Virus record (IMG/VR): IMGVR_UViG_3300036766_000512
Span: 1-45,608 of that record
DNA: 45,608 bases
Reading direction: 5' to 3' (one strand)
Source of the DNA: a virus
The translations under genes and the position numbers were made by a program. Positions 10,994-19,255 of this stretch are shown in pieces; within the stretch, counting starts at the first letter, position 1; the number at the start of each line of letters is the position of its first letter. Under the pieces are notes generated by a model. It saw only the letters and a list, made by a program, of their open reading frames with translations, did no database searches and was not told the origin of the DNA.

Positions 10994-12624
10994 TGGTCCC
11001 CCCGAAGAAGGGTCGCCCCCCCAAGTCCGGGGAGGGATTCTCCCGCCAGAACAACCGGCGCTTCTGGGAAACGAAAGAGAAGCCCAGTAAAAGCCTCTAC
11101 ACCGTCCCCGATCAGACCCACATCACCATGTCCCCGAAGCAGGCGACCTTCATCGAGGCCGCCCTGTCGGGGCAATACAACTACCTGATGTACGGAGGCG
11201 CCATCCGTGGGGGCAAGACCTACGTCGCACTCACCCTCGCCCAAATCCTCTGTCGCGTCTTTCCCGGATCCCGCTGGGCCATCGTCCGCAAGGACCTGCC
11301 CACGCTGCGCCGCAACACCCTGCCCGCCTGGAAAAAGGTGGCCGTCCCCGGCTTCGCCGGACCCATCAACCAAGGCGATTGGTCCGTCACCTGTGCCAAC
11401 GGGTCGGTCCTGTTCTTCTTTGCCGAGTCGATCCGGGATGACCCGGACCTCGACCGCTGGAAGGGCCTCGAAGTCAACGGCTTCGTCCTCGAAGAAGCCA
11501 ATGAACTCGACTACCGAAGCTGGGAAAAGGCCATCGAACGGGCGGGAAGCTGGATTCTGCCGGGCACCGTCCCGCAACCGCCCCCGCTCATCATCGCCAC
11601 CAGCAACCCGGCCTGGGGCTGGGTCAAAACCACCTTCTATGACCCGTGGCGGGTCGGACGGCTCAAGGCCCCCTACTACTACCAGCAGGCCACCGTCTTT
11701 GATAACCCCCATGTCGCGCCCGCCTACCTGGAGAGCCTGAAAAACCTTCGGGAAAACCACTACAAACGGTTCGTCCTGGGCGACTGGAGTGTCGCCGCCG
11801 GACTCGCCTTCGGGCAGTGGGACGATACGGTACACCTGCTCGACGACTACGACATCCCCCAGTACGGGGTCCGGGTCCTGGCGGGCATGGACTGGGGTAT
11901 CCGCGCCAAGTCGGTCATCGTCCTGGCCACGGTGGACCAAGAGGGCACCGTCACCTGCGTCAAGGAATGGTACTGGACCGACAAGGACGCCTTCGAGTCG
12001 GGCTACGAGTGGGCCTTGAACCTGCTGGCGGCCAACCTCCCCTTCCCCGAACTGGTCTGGTGCGATCCCGCGATGTGGAACCGACTGGGGACCGGCGGCA
12101 AGACGATTGGGGATGAGTTTCAGGCCGGGATCGGGGCGGCGCTGAGTGGCTCCGCCGTCAAGTGTGTCCCCGCCCCCCGCGGCCAAGGGATGCGGCACCA
12201 GAAGTTCAACCTCTGGAACAAACACCTGGCCTGGGGACCCCGCCTCGCGGACGGCACGCTGCCGCGCAGCAAACAGCCCGCGATCCGGTTCGTCGGGAAG
12301 GACTGCCCCTACCTGGTGTCGAGCCTCCCCGCCCTCCCCCTCGATCCGACCGATTCCGAGGATATTGACACCACCGCCGAGGACCACGGCTACGATGCGG
12401 TGGGGGCCTTGCTCCTGGGGCTCCGACCCGCCGCCAAGCCGGTGTTGACCTACTTGACTCCAGAAAATATGCATCCAGGCTATATTCCCGGAACCGGCCA
12501 GCGACGCAGTAATCTCCGCACGCCGGAGATCGAGATGCAGGAAGCCCTGGTCGCGGCGCACGCGCAACACCAGGAGATCGGAGGTCGCTATGGGATTAGG
12601 GCGCGGGATGGTCTTACCGCCTAA
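10993..12624 (+). CDS. terL: Terminase large subunit
   Basis: 543 aa; start ATG 10993 shares its A with the TerS stop, and the longer in-frame reading from 10663 is out of frame over TerS. It is the ATP-driven packaging motor and nuclease. Walker A GGAIRGGKT (68-76), Walker B FVLEEANEL (164-172), coupling motif IIATSNP (200-206). RNase H-like nuclease acids: D300 in AGMDWG, D358 in VWCDPAM, D468 in HGYDAVGALLL. Length and order are standard for the family. Confidence 0.95.
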   Translation: MVPPKKGRPPKSGEGFSRQNNRRFWETKEKPSKSLYTVPDQTHITMSPKQATFIEAALSGQYNYLMYGGAIRGGKTYVALTLAQILCRVFPGSRWAIVRKDLPTLRRNTLPAWKKVAVPGFAGPINQGDWSVTCANGSVLFFFAESIRDDPDLDRWKGLEVNGFVLEEANELDYRSWEKAIERAGSWILPGTVPQPPPLIIATSNPAWGWVKTTFYDPWRVGRLKAPYYYQQATVFDNPHVAPAYLESLKNLRENHYKRFVLGDWSVAAGLAFGQWDDTVHLLDDYDIPQYGVRVLAGMDWGIRAKSVIVLATVDQEGTVTCVKEWYWTDKDAFESGYEWALNLLAANLPFPELVWCDPAMWNRLGTGGKTIGDEFQAGIGAALSGSAVKCVPAPRGQGMRHQKFNLWNKHLAWGPRLADGTLPRSKQPAIRFVGKDCPYLVSSLPALPLDPTDSEDIDTTAEDHGYDAVGALLLGLRPAAKPVLTYLTPENMHPGYIPGTGQRRSNLRTPEIEMQEALVAAHAQHQEIGGRYGIRARDGLTA

Positions 12625-12802
12625 CGGCGTGTGGTGTGATGGGGGACCGTGGGATGGCCTCGGGATCACCGTCGCGCCCGGCACCTACCAGACAGTGATC
12701 TACGGGCAACGCTGCGAGAATGACCAGATGGTGGACATCGAGTTCATCTATCACTGCTTCGGGAACATCGCCGTCTATGACGGATGGAGATACGCCGAGT
12801 GA
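12590..12802 (+). CDS. Small hypothetical protein (70 aa)
   Basis: ATG 12590 has GGAGG six bases upstream and overlaps the TerL 3' end by 35 bases. Residues include WCDGGPWDGLGITVAPG and YHCFGNIAVYDGWRYAE; small, acidic, probably beta-rich. No family recognised. Good SD and overlap with the next gene support it. Confidence 0.6.
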   Translation: MGLGRGMVLPPNGVWCDGGPWDGLGITVAPGTYQTVIYGQRCENDQMVDIEFIYHCFGNIAVYDGWRYAE

Positions 12803-13137
12803 CCCTCACGGAACGACAGCACAAGGCCGCCGACCGTCTGTGGTGGGCCGAACAAGAAATCCTCTGGCAAAAGAGCTATGAGTCGGAGGAAAGCTACCGC
12901 CTCAGTCAGTACGAGGAGAACAACAAAGCCGCCTTCACCATGACCGAGGGCCGGGTCGGGATGCCGATCCCCTTGGTCCCCCGCGGCGTGTTCTGGAGTC
13001 GCGGCTGGCGCGGCTGCCCCGTCTGTGGCGGCGACATCACGAACCACGACCCCGCCGTGTACTACGCCCAGGTGCGGGGAACCACGATGCGCACCGGCTG
13101 GAGCTGCACCGGCGAACCGGGCGTGTGGGCGACCTGA
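12799..13137 (+). CDS. Hypothetical protein with CxxC motif (112 aa)
   Basis: GTG start chosen for the GTGA overlap with the previous gene and the GGAG nine bases upstream; an in-frame ATG at 12784 is an alternative. Helical, charged N-terminus (TERQHKAADRLWWAEQEILWQK), then CPVCGGDI near residue 80 and a lone cysteine near 104. Function unknown; it sits between terminase and the tRNA. Confidence 0.55.
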   Translation: MTLTERQHKAADRLWWAEQEILWQKSYESEESYRLSQYEENNKAAFTMTEGRVGMPIPLVPRGVFWSRGWRGCPVCGGDITNHDPAVYYAQVRGTTMRTGWSCTGEPGVWAT

Positions 13138-13142
13138 AACAC

Positions 13143-13215
13143 CGCAGGGTAGATCAGCGGCAAGATCGCCAGAGTCATAATCTGGAGGCCGTGGGTTCGA
13201 GTCCCACCCCTGCTA
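13143..13215 (+). tRNA. tRNA-Met (anticodon CAT)
   Basis: Folds as a cloverleaf: acceptor GCAGGG/CCCTGC, D-stem GATC/GATC, anticodon stem CCAGA/TCTGG with loop GTCATAA, variable AGGCC, T-stem GTGGG/CCCAC with loop TTCGAGT. Position 1 (C) faces T at 72, an unpaired end resembling initiator tRNA, but the anticodon stem lacks the three G-C pairs of initiators. CCA is not encoded. Anticodon CAT could also be an Ile2 tRNA if modified. Confidence 0.88.
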
Positions 13216-13234
13216 TACCTTCGAGAGGACCGCT

Positions 13235-13585
13235 GTGAAGAATCTCTTTGCGGGACGGGCCTGGGACCAAGCCGATCAGTGGCACGCGGCCTATGTCGTG
13301 GAACAGGGTGCCCACGCGGTCACCCGGCGGCAGTTGGTGGAACTGACGGAACGTCTGGCGACGCTGCAGCGGGTCGGATTCAGCCCGAGTGTTCCGGAAC
13401 CCCCGTTCCCGGACTTCCCGACCGTGGACCCAGAGATCGCCGCCGCCTTGAACGCCCGGTTCCCCGGCAACAGTCCGCATCGGGGCATGATCTTGCGCCA
13501 AGTCGAGGAATGGCAACTGGCAGGCCGCGAGAATGACTGGATCGCCCGCCGAATCTGGGATGGGGAGGAGAACGTGGATGGCTGA
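13235..13585 (+). CDS. Hypothetical protein before portal (116 aa)
   Basis: GTG 13235 with GAGAGG six bases upstream, 20 bases after the tRNA. N-terminal helices (WDQADQWHAAYVVEQGAHAVTRRQLVELTERLATLQ) and a C-terminal RQVEEWQLAGRENDWIARRIW. It overlaps the portal start by 8 bases. No family recognised; location suggests a head-assembly helper. Confidence 0.62.
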   Translation: MKNLFAGRAWDQADQWHAAYVVEQGAHAVTRRQLVELTERLATLQRVGFSPSVPEPPFPDFPTVDPEIAAALNARFPGNSPHRGMILRQVEEWQLAGRENDWIARRIWDGEENVDG

Positions 13586-16001
13586 TTTCGTACCGAACGA
13601 CCCGATGGACGATATGGATGGGGGCCGCTTCGCGGCCCAGCCTGACGACAAGGAATCGCCCGCCGCCTATGGGGATACCGCGACGAGCGGCCCCTGGCTC
13701 GACCCCACCACGAAACTCGGCAAACTTCTCCGCGATACATGGTCCCTGCAACGGGATCGCTATGCCCGGATGATGGCCGAAGGCGAAGTCAATGAGCGGC
13801 GCCGGGCCGGGGATACGAACGTCTGGGCCGTCAAAACCCAAGATCAGGCCCGCTGGGTCATTTACAGTCCCCCCGGCGCCAGTAAGGTGCCGGTCGCGGT
13901 CCTCAATAAACCCGCTCGCCTCTGCTCCCGATTTGTGGCTGCCCTGCACCCCGACAAAGCCCTCCCTGATGCCCAACCGGCGGGAGAACAAGACGAGGAT
14001 CGGGAATCGGCGCAGTTTGCCAATCAGGTGCTGCTCGATCTGGATGGCGAGTCCGGTCTGAATGACGAGGAATTGCATCGGGCCGCGCAGGACTCGGCCT
14101 GCAACTGGGGATCGAACTACCTCCTGTACCTGACCTCCCCGACCGCCGGGGGGATGCACCCCATCACCATTCAGGCCCACCCACAGGCCCTCACCGAGCA
14201 GGAGGCCGCGCTCGCCCCCGGCCCGGTGGACCCCATGACCGGGATGCCGGGACCGGGGATGCCCGCCGACCCCAACGACCTGATCCTCCGCTACGTCACC
14301 GCGGACGGGACCCTGACCGATCAGCCCGGCGAGGCCGCGACCCGCTGGATGCCCAAACTGGTGGGGTTCCGCTTCACTCCTGCCTCCGTCCGTCGATTCC
14401 CCCTGACCTCCGCCGACATCTGGGATGCGGACAAGGTGGTGATTGCCGCCTACCTGAGCCTCGGCACCTGCCTGGACCTGTGGCCGGACCAGTTGGAAGG
14501 GCTGTCGCTGCAAGAGCAGAAGGACTTGATCCACTGGCGCGGGATGCCCGATAGCAAGCCGCTGCTTCCCCGCAAGATGGGTGAGGCCTCCGATGTGCGG
14601 CCCCCCGAGGGACTGGAGCACGAAGGATTGGTGCTGGTCCTGATCGGGTTTGCCCGCGCCTGCCGGTCCTACCCGAACGGGGCCTATGTCGTGGTTGCCG
14701 GGGAGGACACCGTGTTGCAGCAGGGCGAATGGGTGGGGACCACCACGGAGGGGGCGAAAGAACCCCGCGACATTCCGCTCACCCAAATCATCCAGTGGCG
14801 CGGCGACCGGGACCACCCGGACGGCTCCGGGTTGATGCACTTCTTCGGCCCCGCCGGAGAGTTCCGTGCCGAACTGTACGGCAATATCAGCGACTACAAT
14901 ACCCGCGCCAACAACCGGAAAACCTTCGTCCCCTACCACTCCACCTACCAGCCGCAGGACGCCCAACTGGCGTTCTCCAGCATCGTCCCGATTCCGCCTG
15001 GTGGCGCCCCGACCTTCGAGCAAGTCCCCGAGATGCCCCAATCCCTGCCGATGCTCCTGGATCGGCTGGACCGGGAACTCGATGATGCCAGCAGCCTGCA
15101 ACAGACCGGCCAAGGTCTCTCGGCCCCTGGAGTAGATTCGGGACGCCACGCGCTGGCGATTGTGCAGCAGGTGAACCAAGGGCTGTCGGACCCCCACGAA
15201 TACGCCAAACGGGCGAAAGAACGCTCGTGGCGGATCAAGCTCCAGGCGTTCCGCTTCGACTACACCATCCCCCAGGTGTTTCAGTACGTTGGGGAGGATG
15301 GCGCCTATCGCACCCGCTACTGGATGGGGAGTGATCTGGGCGGGACCCGCGATGTGCGGATTCTGGCGGGCACCGGCAGTCTCATGAATCCACTCCAGAA
15401 AGCGCAAGTGCTGTCCCAGCTCGGCCAACTCGCCGGGATTCCCAGTGAGGACGTGTCCGCCCTGATTGGGACGATGCTCCCGCAAGTTACCGGCCTTCCA
15501 GACAATCCGTTCTTGCAACGGATTCGGCGGCAAATCGAAACCTTCGAGTCAGGTCCCCCGCAAGGGTGGACCCCGCCGCCCCCCCCACCCCCTCCCATCC
15601 CAACGGTGGTGGGGGCTGACCCGATGGGCCAACCGATGATGGGACCACCGCCCCCGCCGCCACCCCCGCCTGAAGGCGATCTGTGGCAGTGGGTCCCCAG
15701 CGACGTGCTGCCGGTGAGTGCCGGGGTCCGAGTCCGGGAACTGGCCAAAGTCACCGCCAAGGCCCGCTACCTCAACTATCCGGGGCCGTGGCGCGTGGGA
15801 CTGGAACAGGAATTCGCCCGGATGCAGCAAGCGCTTGCCCCGCCCCCAATGGCGCCCAACGCGCCACAAGCGCCCGGCAAGCCCGCAGGCCCTGGCGGGC
15901 CGGGTGGGATGCCGGGGCCGGGCGGCACGGGCACGCCCCCAAATGAGAAGGCGGTCTTGAGCCCGCTGGAGATGGGCGTGGAATCACCCCAACCGGGATA
16001 A
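13578..16001 (+). CDS. Portal protein
   Basis: 807 aa from ATG 13578, which has GGAGG nearby; the in-frame upstream extension overlaps the previous gene. Portals form the dodecameric ring through which DNA enters. Position after terminase and before scaffold and capsid, size, and a long mixed core (DTNVWAVKTQDQARWVIYS, GNISDYNTRANNRKTFVPYH, LQQTGQGLSAPGVDSG) fit large podovirus-type portals. The C-terminal part carries two proline runs (about 666-675 and 690-699) and a Pro/Gly/Met-rich tail, which is unusual. Confidence 0.82.
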   Translation: MADFVPNDPMDDMDGGRFAAQPDDKESPAAYGDTATSGPWLDPTTKLGKLLRDTWSLQRDRYARMMAEGEVNERRRAGDTNVWAVKTQDQARWVIYSPPGASKVPVAVLNKPARLCSRFVAALHPDKALPDAQPAGEQDEDRESAQFANQVLLDLDGESGLNDEELHRAAQDSACNWGSNYLLYLTSPTAGGMHPITIQAHPQALTEQEAALAPGPVDPMTGMPGPGMPADPNDLILRYVTADGTLTDQPGEAATRWMPKLVGFRFTPASVRRFPLTSADIWDADKVVIAAYLSLGTCLDLWPDQLEGLSLQEQKDLIHWRGMPDSKPLLPRKMGEASDVRPPEGLEHEGLVLVLIGFARACRSYPNGAYVVVAGEDTVLQQGEWVGTTTEGAKEPRDIPLTQIIQWRGDRDHPDGSGLMHFFGPAGEFRAELYGNISDYNTRANNRKTFVPYHSTYQPQDAQLAFSSIVPIPPGGAPTFEQVPEMPQSLPMLLDRLDRELDDASSLQQTGQGLSAPGVDSGRHALAIVQQVNQGLSDPHEYAKRAKERSWRIKLQAFRFDYTIPQVFQYVGEDGAYRTRYWMGSDLGGTRDVRILAGTGSLMNPLQKAQVLSQLGQLAGIPSEDVSALIGTMLPQVTGLPDNPFLQRIRRQIETFESGPPQGWTPPPPPPPPIPTVVGADPMGQPMMGPPPPPPPPPEGDLWQWVPSDVLPVSAGVRVRELAKVTAKARYLNYPGPWRVGLEQEFARMQQALAPPPMAPNAPQAPGKPAGPGGPGGMPGPGGTGTPPNEKAVLSPLEMGVESPQPG

Positions 16002-16005
16002 CGGT

Positions 16006-16224
16006 GTGAAAGACGACCAGTTCCAGACGCTCTGTGTGATGGCCGCGGTCCTCCGCACCGGCAAGTCCGGCCCCACCGGCAAGGCGTGGGGGAGTGCGCT
16101 GGAGGAAGCCGTGGCAGGCTACGCCATGCTACTCAAGAACCGGGAGGCGATCTCGAAGATCGCGGAGTTCCAGGTTCAGGCGATGCCCACCCCGGAGGAC
16201 AGCGACAAAGAGCCCGTCCATTGA
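16006..16224 (+). CDS. Small hypothetical protein (72 aa)
   Basis: GTG start five bases after the portal stop. Helical: DDQFQTLCVMAAVLRTG, EEAVAGYAMLLKNREAISKIAEFQVQ, with an acidic end. Probably a small head-assembly accessory protein; this is from location only. Confidence 0.58.
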   Translation: MKDDQFQTLCVMAAVLRTGKSGPTGKAWGSALEEAVAGYAMLLKNREAISKIAEFQVQAMPTPEDSDKEPVH

Positions 16225-16250
16225 CGGGTCTTGCACCTTGCACGATTCGT

Positions 16251-16280
16251 GGCACTTGACAACTTCGGAAAGGGTGTTAT
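16251..16280 (+). promoter_or_regulatory. Scaffold gene leader: RBS and TTGACA motif
   Basis: GGAAAGGG (16267-16274) six bases before ATG 16281 fixes the scaffold start. GGCACTTGACAA (16251-16262) repeats the 12-mer at 7981-7992. TATGTT 18 bp further overlaps the start codon, so a promoter here would begin downstream of it and feed a start at 16320. Ambiguous. Confidence 0.35.
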
Positions 16281-17297
16281 ATGTTCGATACGGATAGGCC
16301 CGGCGTCCCTGACGCCGACATGGACGTGACGGATGGCGACGAGGCACCCCCTTCAGCCGACCCGAACCCCCCACAGGCCGTACCAGCAGGAGAGGCCGAC
16401 GCTCCCGGCAGACCCGCCGATGCCGTCCACGCCGATCCCGAACTCCCGCCAAAATTCATGCCCCCCGAGGGGGGTGACCCGTTCAGTTTTCGGGTGGATC
16501 GAACCGACGTCCCGGTGCCTGGGGCGCGGGTGATCGACGGGACGCTCGTGATGCCACGCGAGTCCTGGGATCAGCACATCCAGTCGAAGTGGGTCGCCAA
16601 CCGAGCGGAGTGGACCCGGCGCGAGCAGGACTACCAGCAGAAGGTCCGGTCGCTGGAGCAGGTGATTCCGCAGGAGCGGCAGCAGGTCAAGGCGCAGGTG
16701 GATCAGTTGGCGGAGATGCTCGATGGCACTCCCGAAGGCCGCGAGAGGTTGATCGCGTGGCTCGATGGGTATGAGCAGAACGCCCCGATCCTGAAACTGC
16801 AAGCCGAATTGCGGATCAAGCAAGAGAAGCTGGAACGGTTCGAGCGGGAGCAAGCCGATCTCGAAACCACCCGCCACGCCGACGAATTGCGGCCCCGGTT
16901 GGTTGGTCATGTGAACGAGATGGTGGCCGCCGCGCAACAGGAGTTCCCGGCCCTTGCGGGACGACAGGATTTGGCGGAGCACATATTCAAGTACTTTGCC
17001 CCCCGCCTATTCTACGACGATCCCAATGGGCCGTACCAAGCCCCCGATGGCACCCGGTTCAACTTTGCCACGGAACTGTTTCGGGACATCATGCAGGACG
17101 AAGCGAAGCGGGCGCAGGTGCAGGTGCAGAACACGGTGAAGGTGGCCGAGGTCGTCAAGAAAAATGCCGCCGCCGTAGGGCAGCCCCGTACCGCGACCGG
17201 GCAGTTTGTCAAACCACCGCCTCCCAAGGAGGCCGGACCCCGACGCCTCACCGCCCAAGAGTGGGAGGATCGGTATGCCGACAAGAAATTCAGTTAA
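16281..17297 (+). CDS. Capsid scaffolding protein
   Basis: 338 aa. Scaffolds guide capsid assembly and leave before DNA filling. N-terminal 70 residues are acidic and proline-rich (disordered). Residues about 100-205 are predicted coiled coil (RREQDYQQKVRSLEQVI, QQVKAQVDQLAEML, LRIKQEKLERFEREQADLE), and the C-terminus is a basic tail (PPPKEAGPRRLTAQEW) of the kind that binds coat. Placement directly before the major capsid gene supports the call. Confidence 0.8.
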   Translation: MFDTDRPGVPDADMDVTDGDEAPPSADPNPPQAVPAGEADAPGRPADAVHADPELPPKFMPPEGGDPFSFRVDRTDVPVPGARVIDGTLVMPRESWDQHIQSKWVANRAEWTRREQDYQQKVRSLEQVIPQERQQVKAQVDQLAEMLDGTPEGRERLIAWLDGYEQNAPILKLQAELRIKQEKLERFEREQADLETTRHADELRPRLVGHVNEMVAAAQQEFPALAGRQDLAEHIFKYFAPRLFYDDPNGPYQAPDGTRFNFATELFRDIMQDEAKRAQVQVQNTVKVAEVVKKNAAAVGQPRTATGQFVKPPPPKEAGPRRLTAQEWEDRYADKKFS

Positions 17298-17320
17298 CGC
17301 TCCCCGGTAGCGTGGGAGCG
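17298..17320 (+). terminator. Hairpin between scaffold and capsid genes
   Basis: CGCTCCC and GGGAGCG form a 7-bp perfect stem round a 9-base loop immediately after the scaffold stop. No U-tract follows, so it is more likely an attenuator or mRNA-stability element upstream of the capsid RBS than a full terminator. Confidence 0.4.
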
Positions 17321-17335
17321 AGAAGGTAGAACCCA

Positions 17336-18616
17336 ATGGCCGCATCCACCTACACCGTCACCACGTCCGGCACGACCCTGCCCAAACTCTGGCGCAAGGT
17401 GCAGGGCGAACTCCTCGTTGGCTTCAACGCCAAGTGCGAGGAAATCAGTCTGATCGAGGACCTGAAGGAATTCACCCCCAACTTCTCCGCCTATGAAGTC
17501 ACCTGCCCGCTGGACATCGCGGAAAACGCGGGTGGCGCCTCGATCGTCGAGGGTGGGCATGAGTCCAGCCCGTCCACCGTCGCGCCGGTCGAACTCACGT
17601 TCACGTGGCTCAACGAAAACCACCGCTTCAGCAAGTCCCTGCTCTCTGAGTACCTGGATCGGCGGGCGTCCAGCTCGCAGATCGAGAACCAGATGAAGTA
17701 TCAGGGCAAGAAACTGCTGCAAGCCCTGGTCCGCCGGGTCAGCAACCAGTTTTACGGCTACTCGACCGGGCGCGTCTGCGACACCTCCACCAACGCCACC
17801 TCGGCCTCCCAGACCCTCACGCTCGAAGATGCGTATGGGGAAACCGATCTGGACAATGCCGCCTTCATCGCCTCGAAGTTCAAGGTGGGGGACCGCATCG
17901 GCATCACCCGCTCCACCTCGCTCGTGGCGAACGGAATCGGCGTCATTACCGCCGTCACCCCCGCCACGCCGTCGATTGCCGTCACCATGATCGGCTCCTG
18001 CGATGTGGATGCGAACGACAACATCACCTACGCGAACTCGATGGAAAACACCACCATCGCCGGGACGGACTACTCGCGGCACGCGGTGGGTCTGTTGGAT
18101 GGGGCGAACACCGCCTCCGTCCACGGCCATTCCAGCGCCACGAGCCCGCTCTGGGCGGCCCATGTCTCCAGCGTCGGCGGGCGGTATTCGCTGTCGCATC
18201 TGCGGGCCGGACAGTACGCGATCCAGAACAACGGCGGCGGCAAAGCCGACCTGATGATCGTGAGCAACGGCGTCCTCACCGACATGACCCTGCAACAGCA
18301 GGCCGTCCTCCGGTTCGATGACGCGATGAACATGGAATTCGATGGGGCCACCAAGATCAAGGGCGCCCGCATTTTCACCAGCCGGAAGGTGCCGAATTCC
18401 CGCGTGTTCCTGATGGACAGCAAGAAGGCGCTGCGGAAGTGGTTCCTGATGCCGATGCCGGATCAGGATGGCAACTTCCCCGAGGATGCCTACAACGTCA
18501 ACGACGACAAGGTGCAGGATGTGTCGGCGCGAGTGTTCTCGCTCGACCTGTCGTGGGCGCTGGTGTGGCAGAACCGTGCGTGCCTGAGCCTGAGCACCGG
18601 CTTGACGGAGGCATAG
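17336..18616 (+). CDS. Major capsid protein
   Basis: 426 aa from ATG 17336. Begins MAASTYTVTTSGTTLPKLW; contains LTFTWLNENHRFSKSLLSEYLDRR, ANSMENTTIAGTDYSRHAVGLLD, LSHLRAGQYAIQNNGGGKADLMIVSNGV and ends with LDLSWALVWQNRACLSLSTGL. Size, order after scaffold and the mixture of strands with long helices fit an HK97-fold coat. An outlier is the absence of any decoration or protease gene upstream. Homology was judged by eye, not by search. Confidence 0.82.
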   Translation: MAASTYTVTTSGTTLPKLWRKVQGELLVGFNAKCEEISLIEDLKEFTPNFSAYEVTCPLDIAENAGGASIVEGGHESSPSTVAPVELTFTWLNENHRFSKSLLSEYLDRRASSSQIENQMKYQGKKLLQALVRRVSNQFYGYSTGRVCDTSTNATSASQTLTLEDAYGETDLDNAAFIASKFKVGDRIGITRSTSLVANGIGVITAVTPATPSIAVTMIGSCDVDANDNITYANSMENTTIAGTDYSRHAVGLLDGANTASVHGHSSATSPLWAAHVSSVGGRYSLSHLRAGQYAIQNNGGGKADLMIVSNGVLTDMTLQQQAVLRFDDAMNMEFDGATKIKGARIFTSRKVPNSRVFLMDSKKALRKWFLMPMPDQDGNFPEDAYNVNDDKVQDVSARVFSLDLSWALVWQNRACLSLSTGLTEA

Positions 18617-18645
18617 TCCCTGTAGTGCGGTAGCGAAGATCGGGT

Positions 18646-18679
18646 GTGGGGCGCTGTCGTGGTTGGTAGGCGCCCCCAC
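18646..18679 (+). terminator. Stem-loop after major capsid gene
   Basis: GTGGGGCGC pairs with GCGCCCCCAC (one bulged C) around a 15-base loop, 30 bases after the capsid stop. It is followed by a C/T-rich run, not a true U-tract. A partial terminator that lowers downstream expression is plausible. Confidence 0.4.
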
Positions 18680-18709
18680 CCACCCCCCTCTCTCTGATTG
18701 GACACGACA

Positions 18710-19255
18710 ATGGCTGGCACAACCACCAAGAGCAAGCGCACGCAACGACCTGGATCGGATGTCAACGACCTCCTGATCCAGTTCAACAAGATCATGGATG
18801 ACCAGCAGACCCGCTGTGTTATGGCCCCCGCCCCCGTCATCAAATCGGGTGGGTCTGCGATCGCCAAAACCGGCGCCACCGCCACGATTGTGAATGTCGC
18901 TGGCGTACTCGTCAACATTGCCGCCTCCACGGACCTCGGGGCGCTCACCGGCATTGACATCACGGCGGCCAACTTCCGCATTGTCCTGTGGGGTTCGGAC
19001 AACGCAGGCACGACCACCGCGTTCGGTGGCACCGAAGCGGCCACACTCGCAGCGGCCACCTTCCCCACCGTGACCGCTGGCCAGGCGGCCGTAGCCGGTG
19101 CTTATATCACCTACGCGTCCGCGTTCACGGGTGGTACCACGCCGCTCGACACGGCGACCACGGTGTACTTTTCCACGGTCGGACCCAGCTACTCAGCCTT
19201 TGGGGCGGCACGGGTCGGCAATCTGGCGGGGACCGCAATCTCCGCGACCGTCTAA
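18710..19255 (+). CDS. Head-region structural protein A (181 aa)
   Basis: ATG 18710 (MAGTTTKSKR); in-frame upstream codons lie in the stem-loop region. After a basic N-terminus and a helix (DVNDLLIQFNKIMDD) the protein is Ala/Thr/Gly-rich with many short strands, typical of a virion surface or decoration protein. Its N-terminus resembles that of the next protein (MAGTTT, VNDL, DD). The stop overlaps the next ATG (TAATG). Assignment is from context and composition. Confidence 0.6.
   Translation: MAGTTTKSKRTQRPGSDVNDLLIQFNKIMDDQQTRCVMAPAPVIKSGGSAIAKTGATATIVNVAGVLVNIAASTDLGALTGIDITAANFRIVLWGSDNAGTTTAFGGTEAATLAAATFPTVTAGQAAVAGAYITYASAFTGGTTPLDTATTVYFSTVGPSYSAFGAARVGNLAGTAISATV

Noticed and set aside
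10843-12684. 613-aa minus ORF antisense to TerL
   Set aside because: TerL on the + strand has all motifs; the antisense ORF is a shadow caused by high GC at third positions.
13380-15533. 717-aa minus ORF antisense to the portal
   Set aside because: Low-complexity translation, no start signal, and the portal frame is better supported by order and SD.
17294-18745. 483-aa minus ORF antisense to the capsid gene
   Set aside because: Shadow of the capsid gene; no operon partner on that strand.
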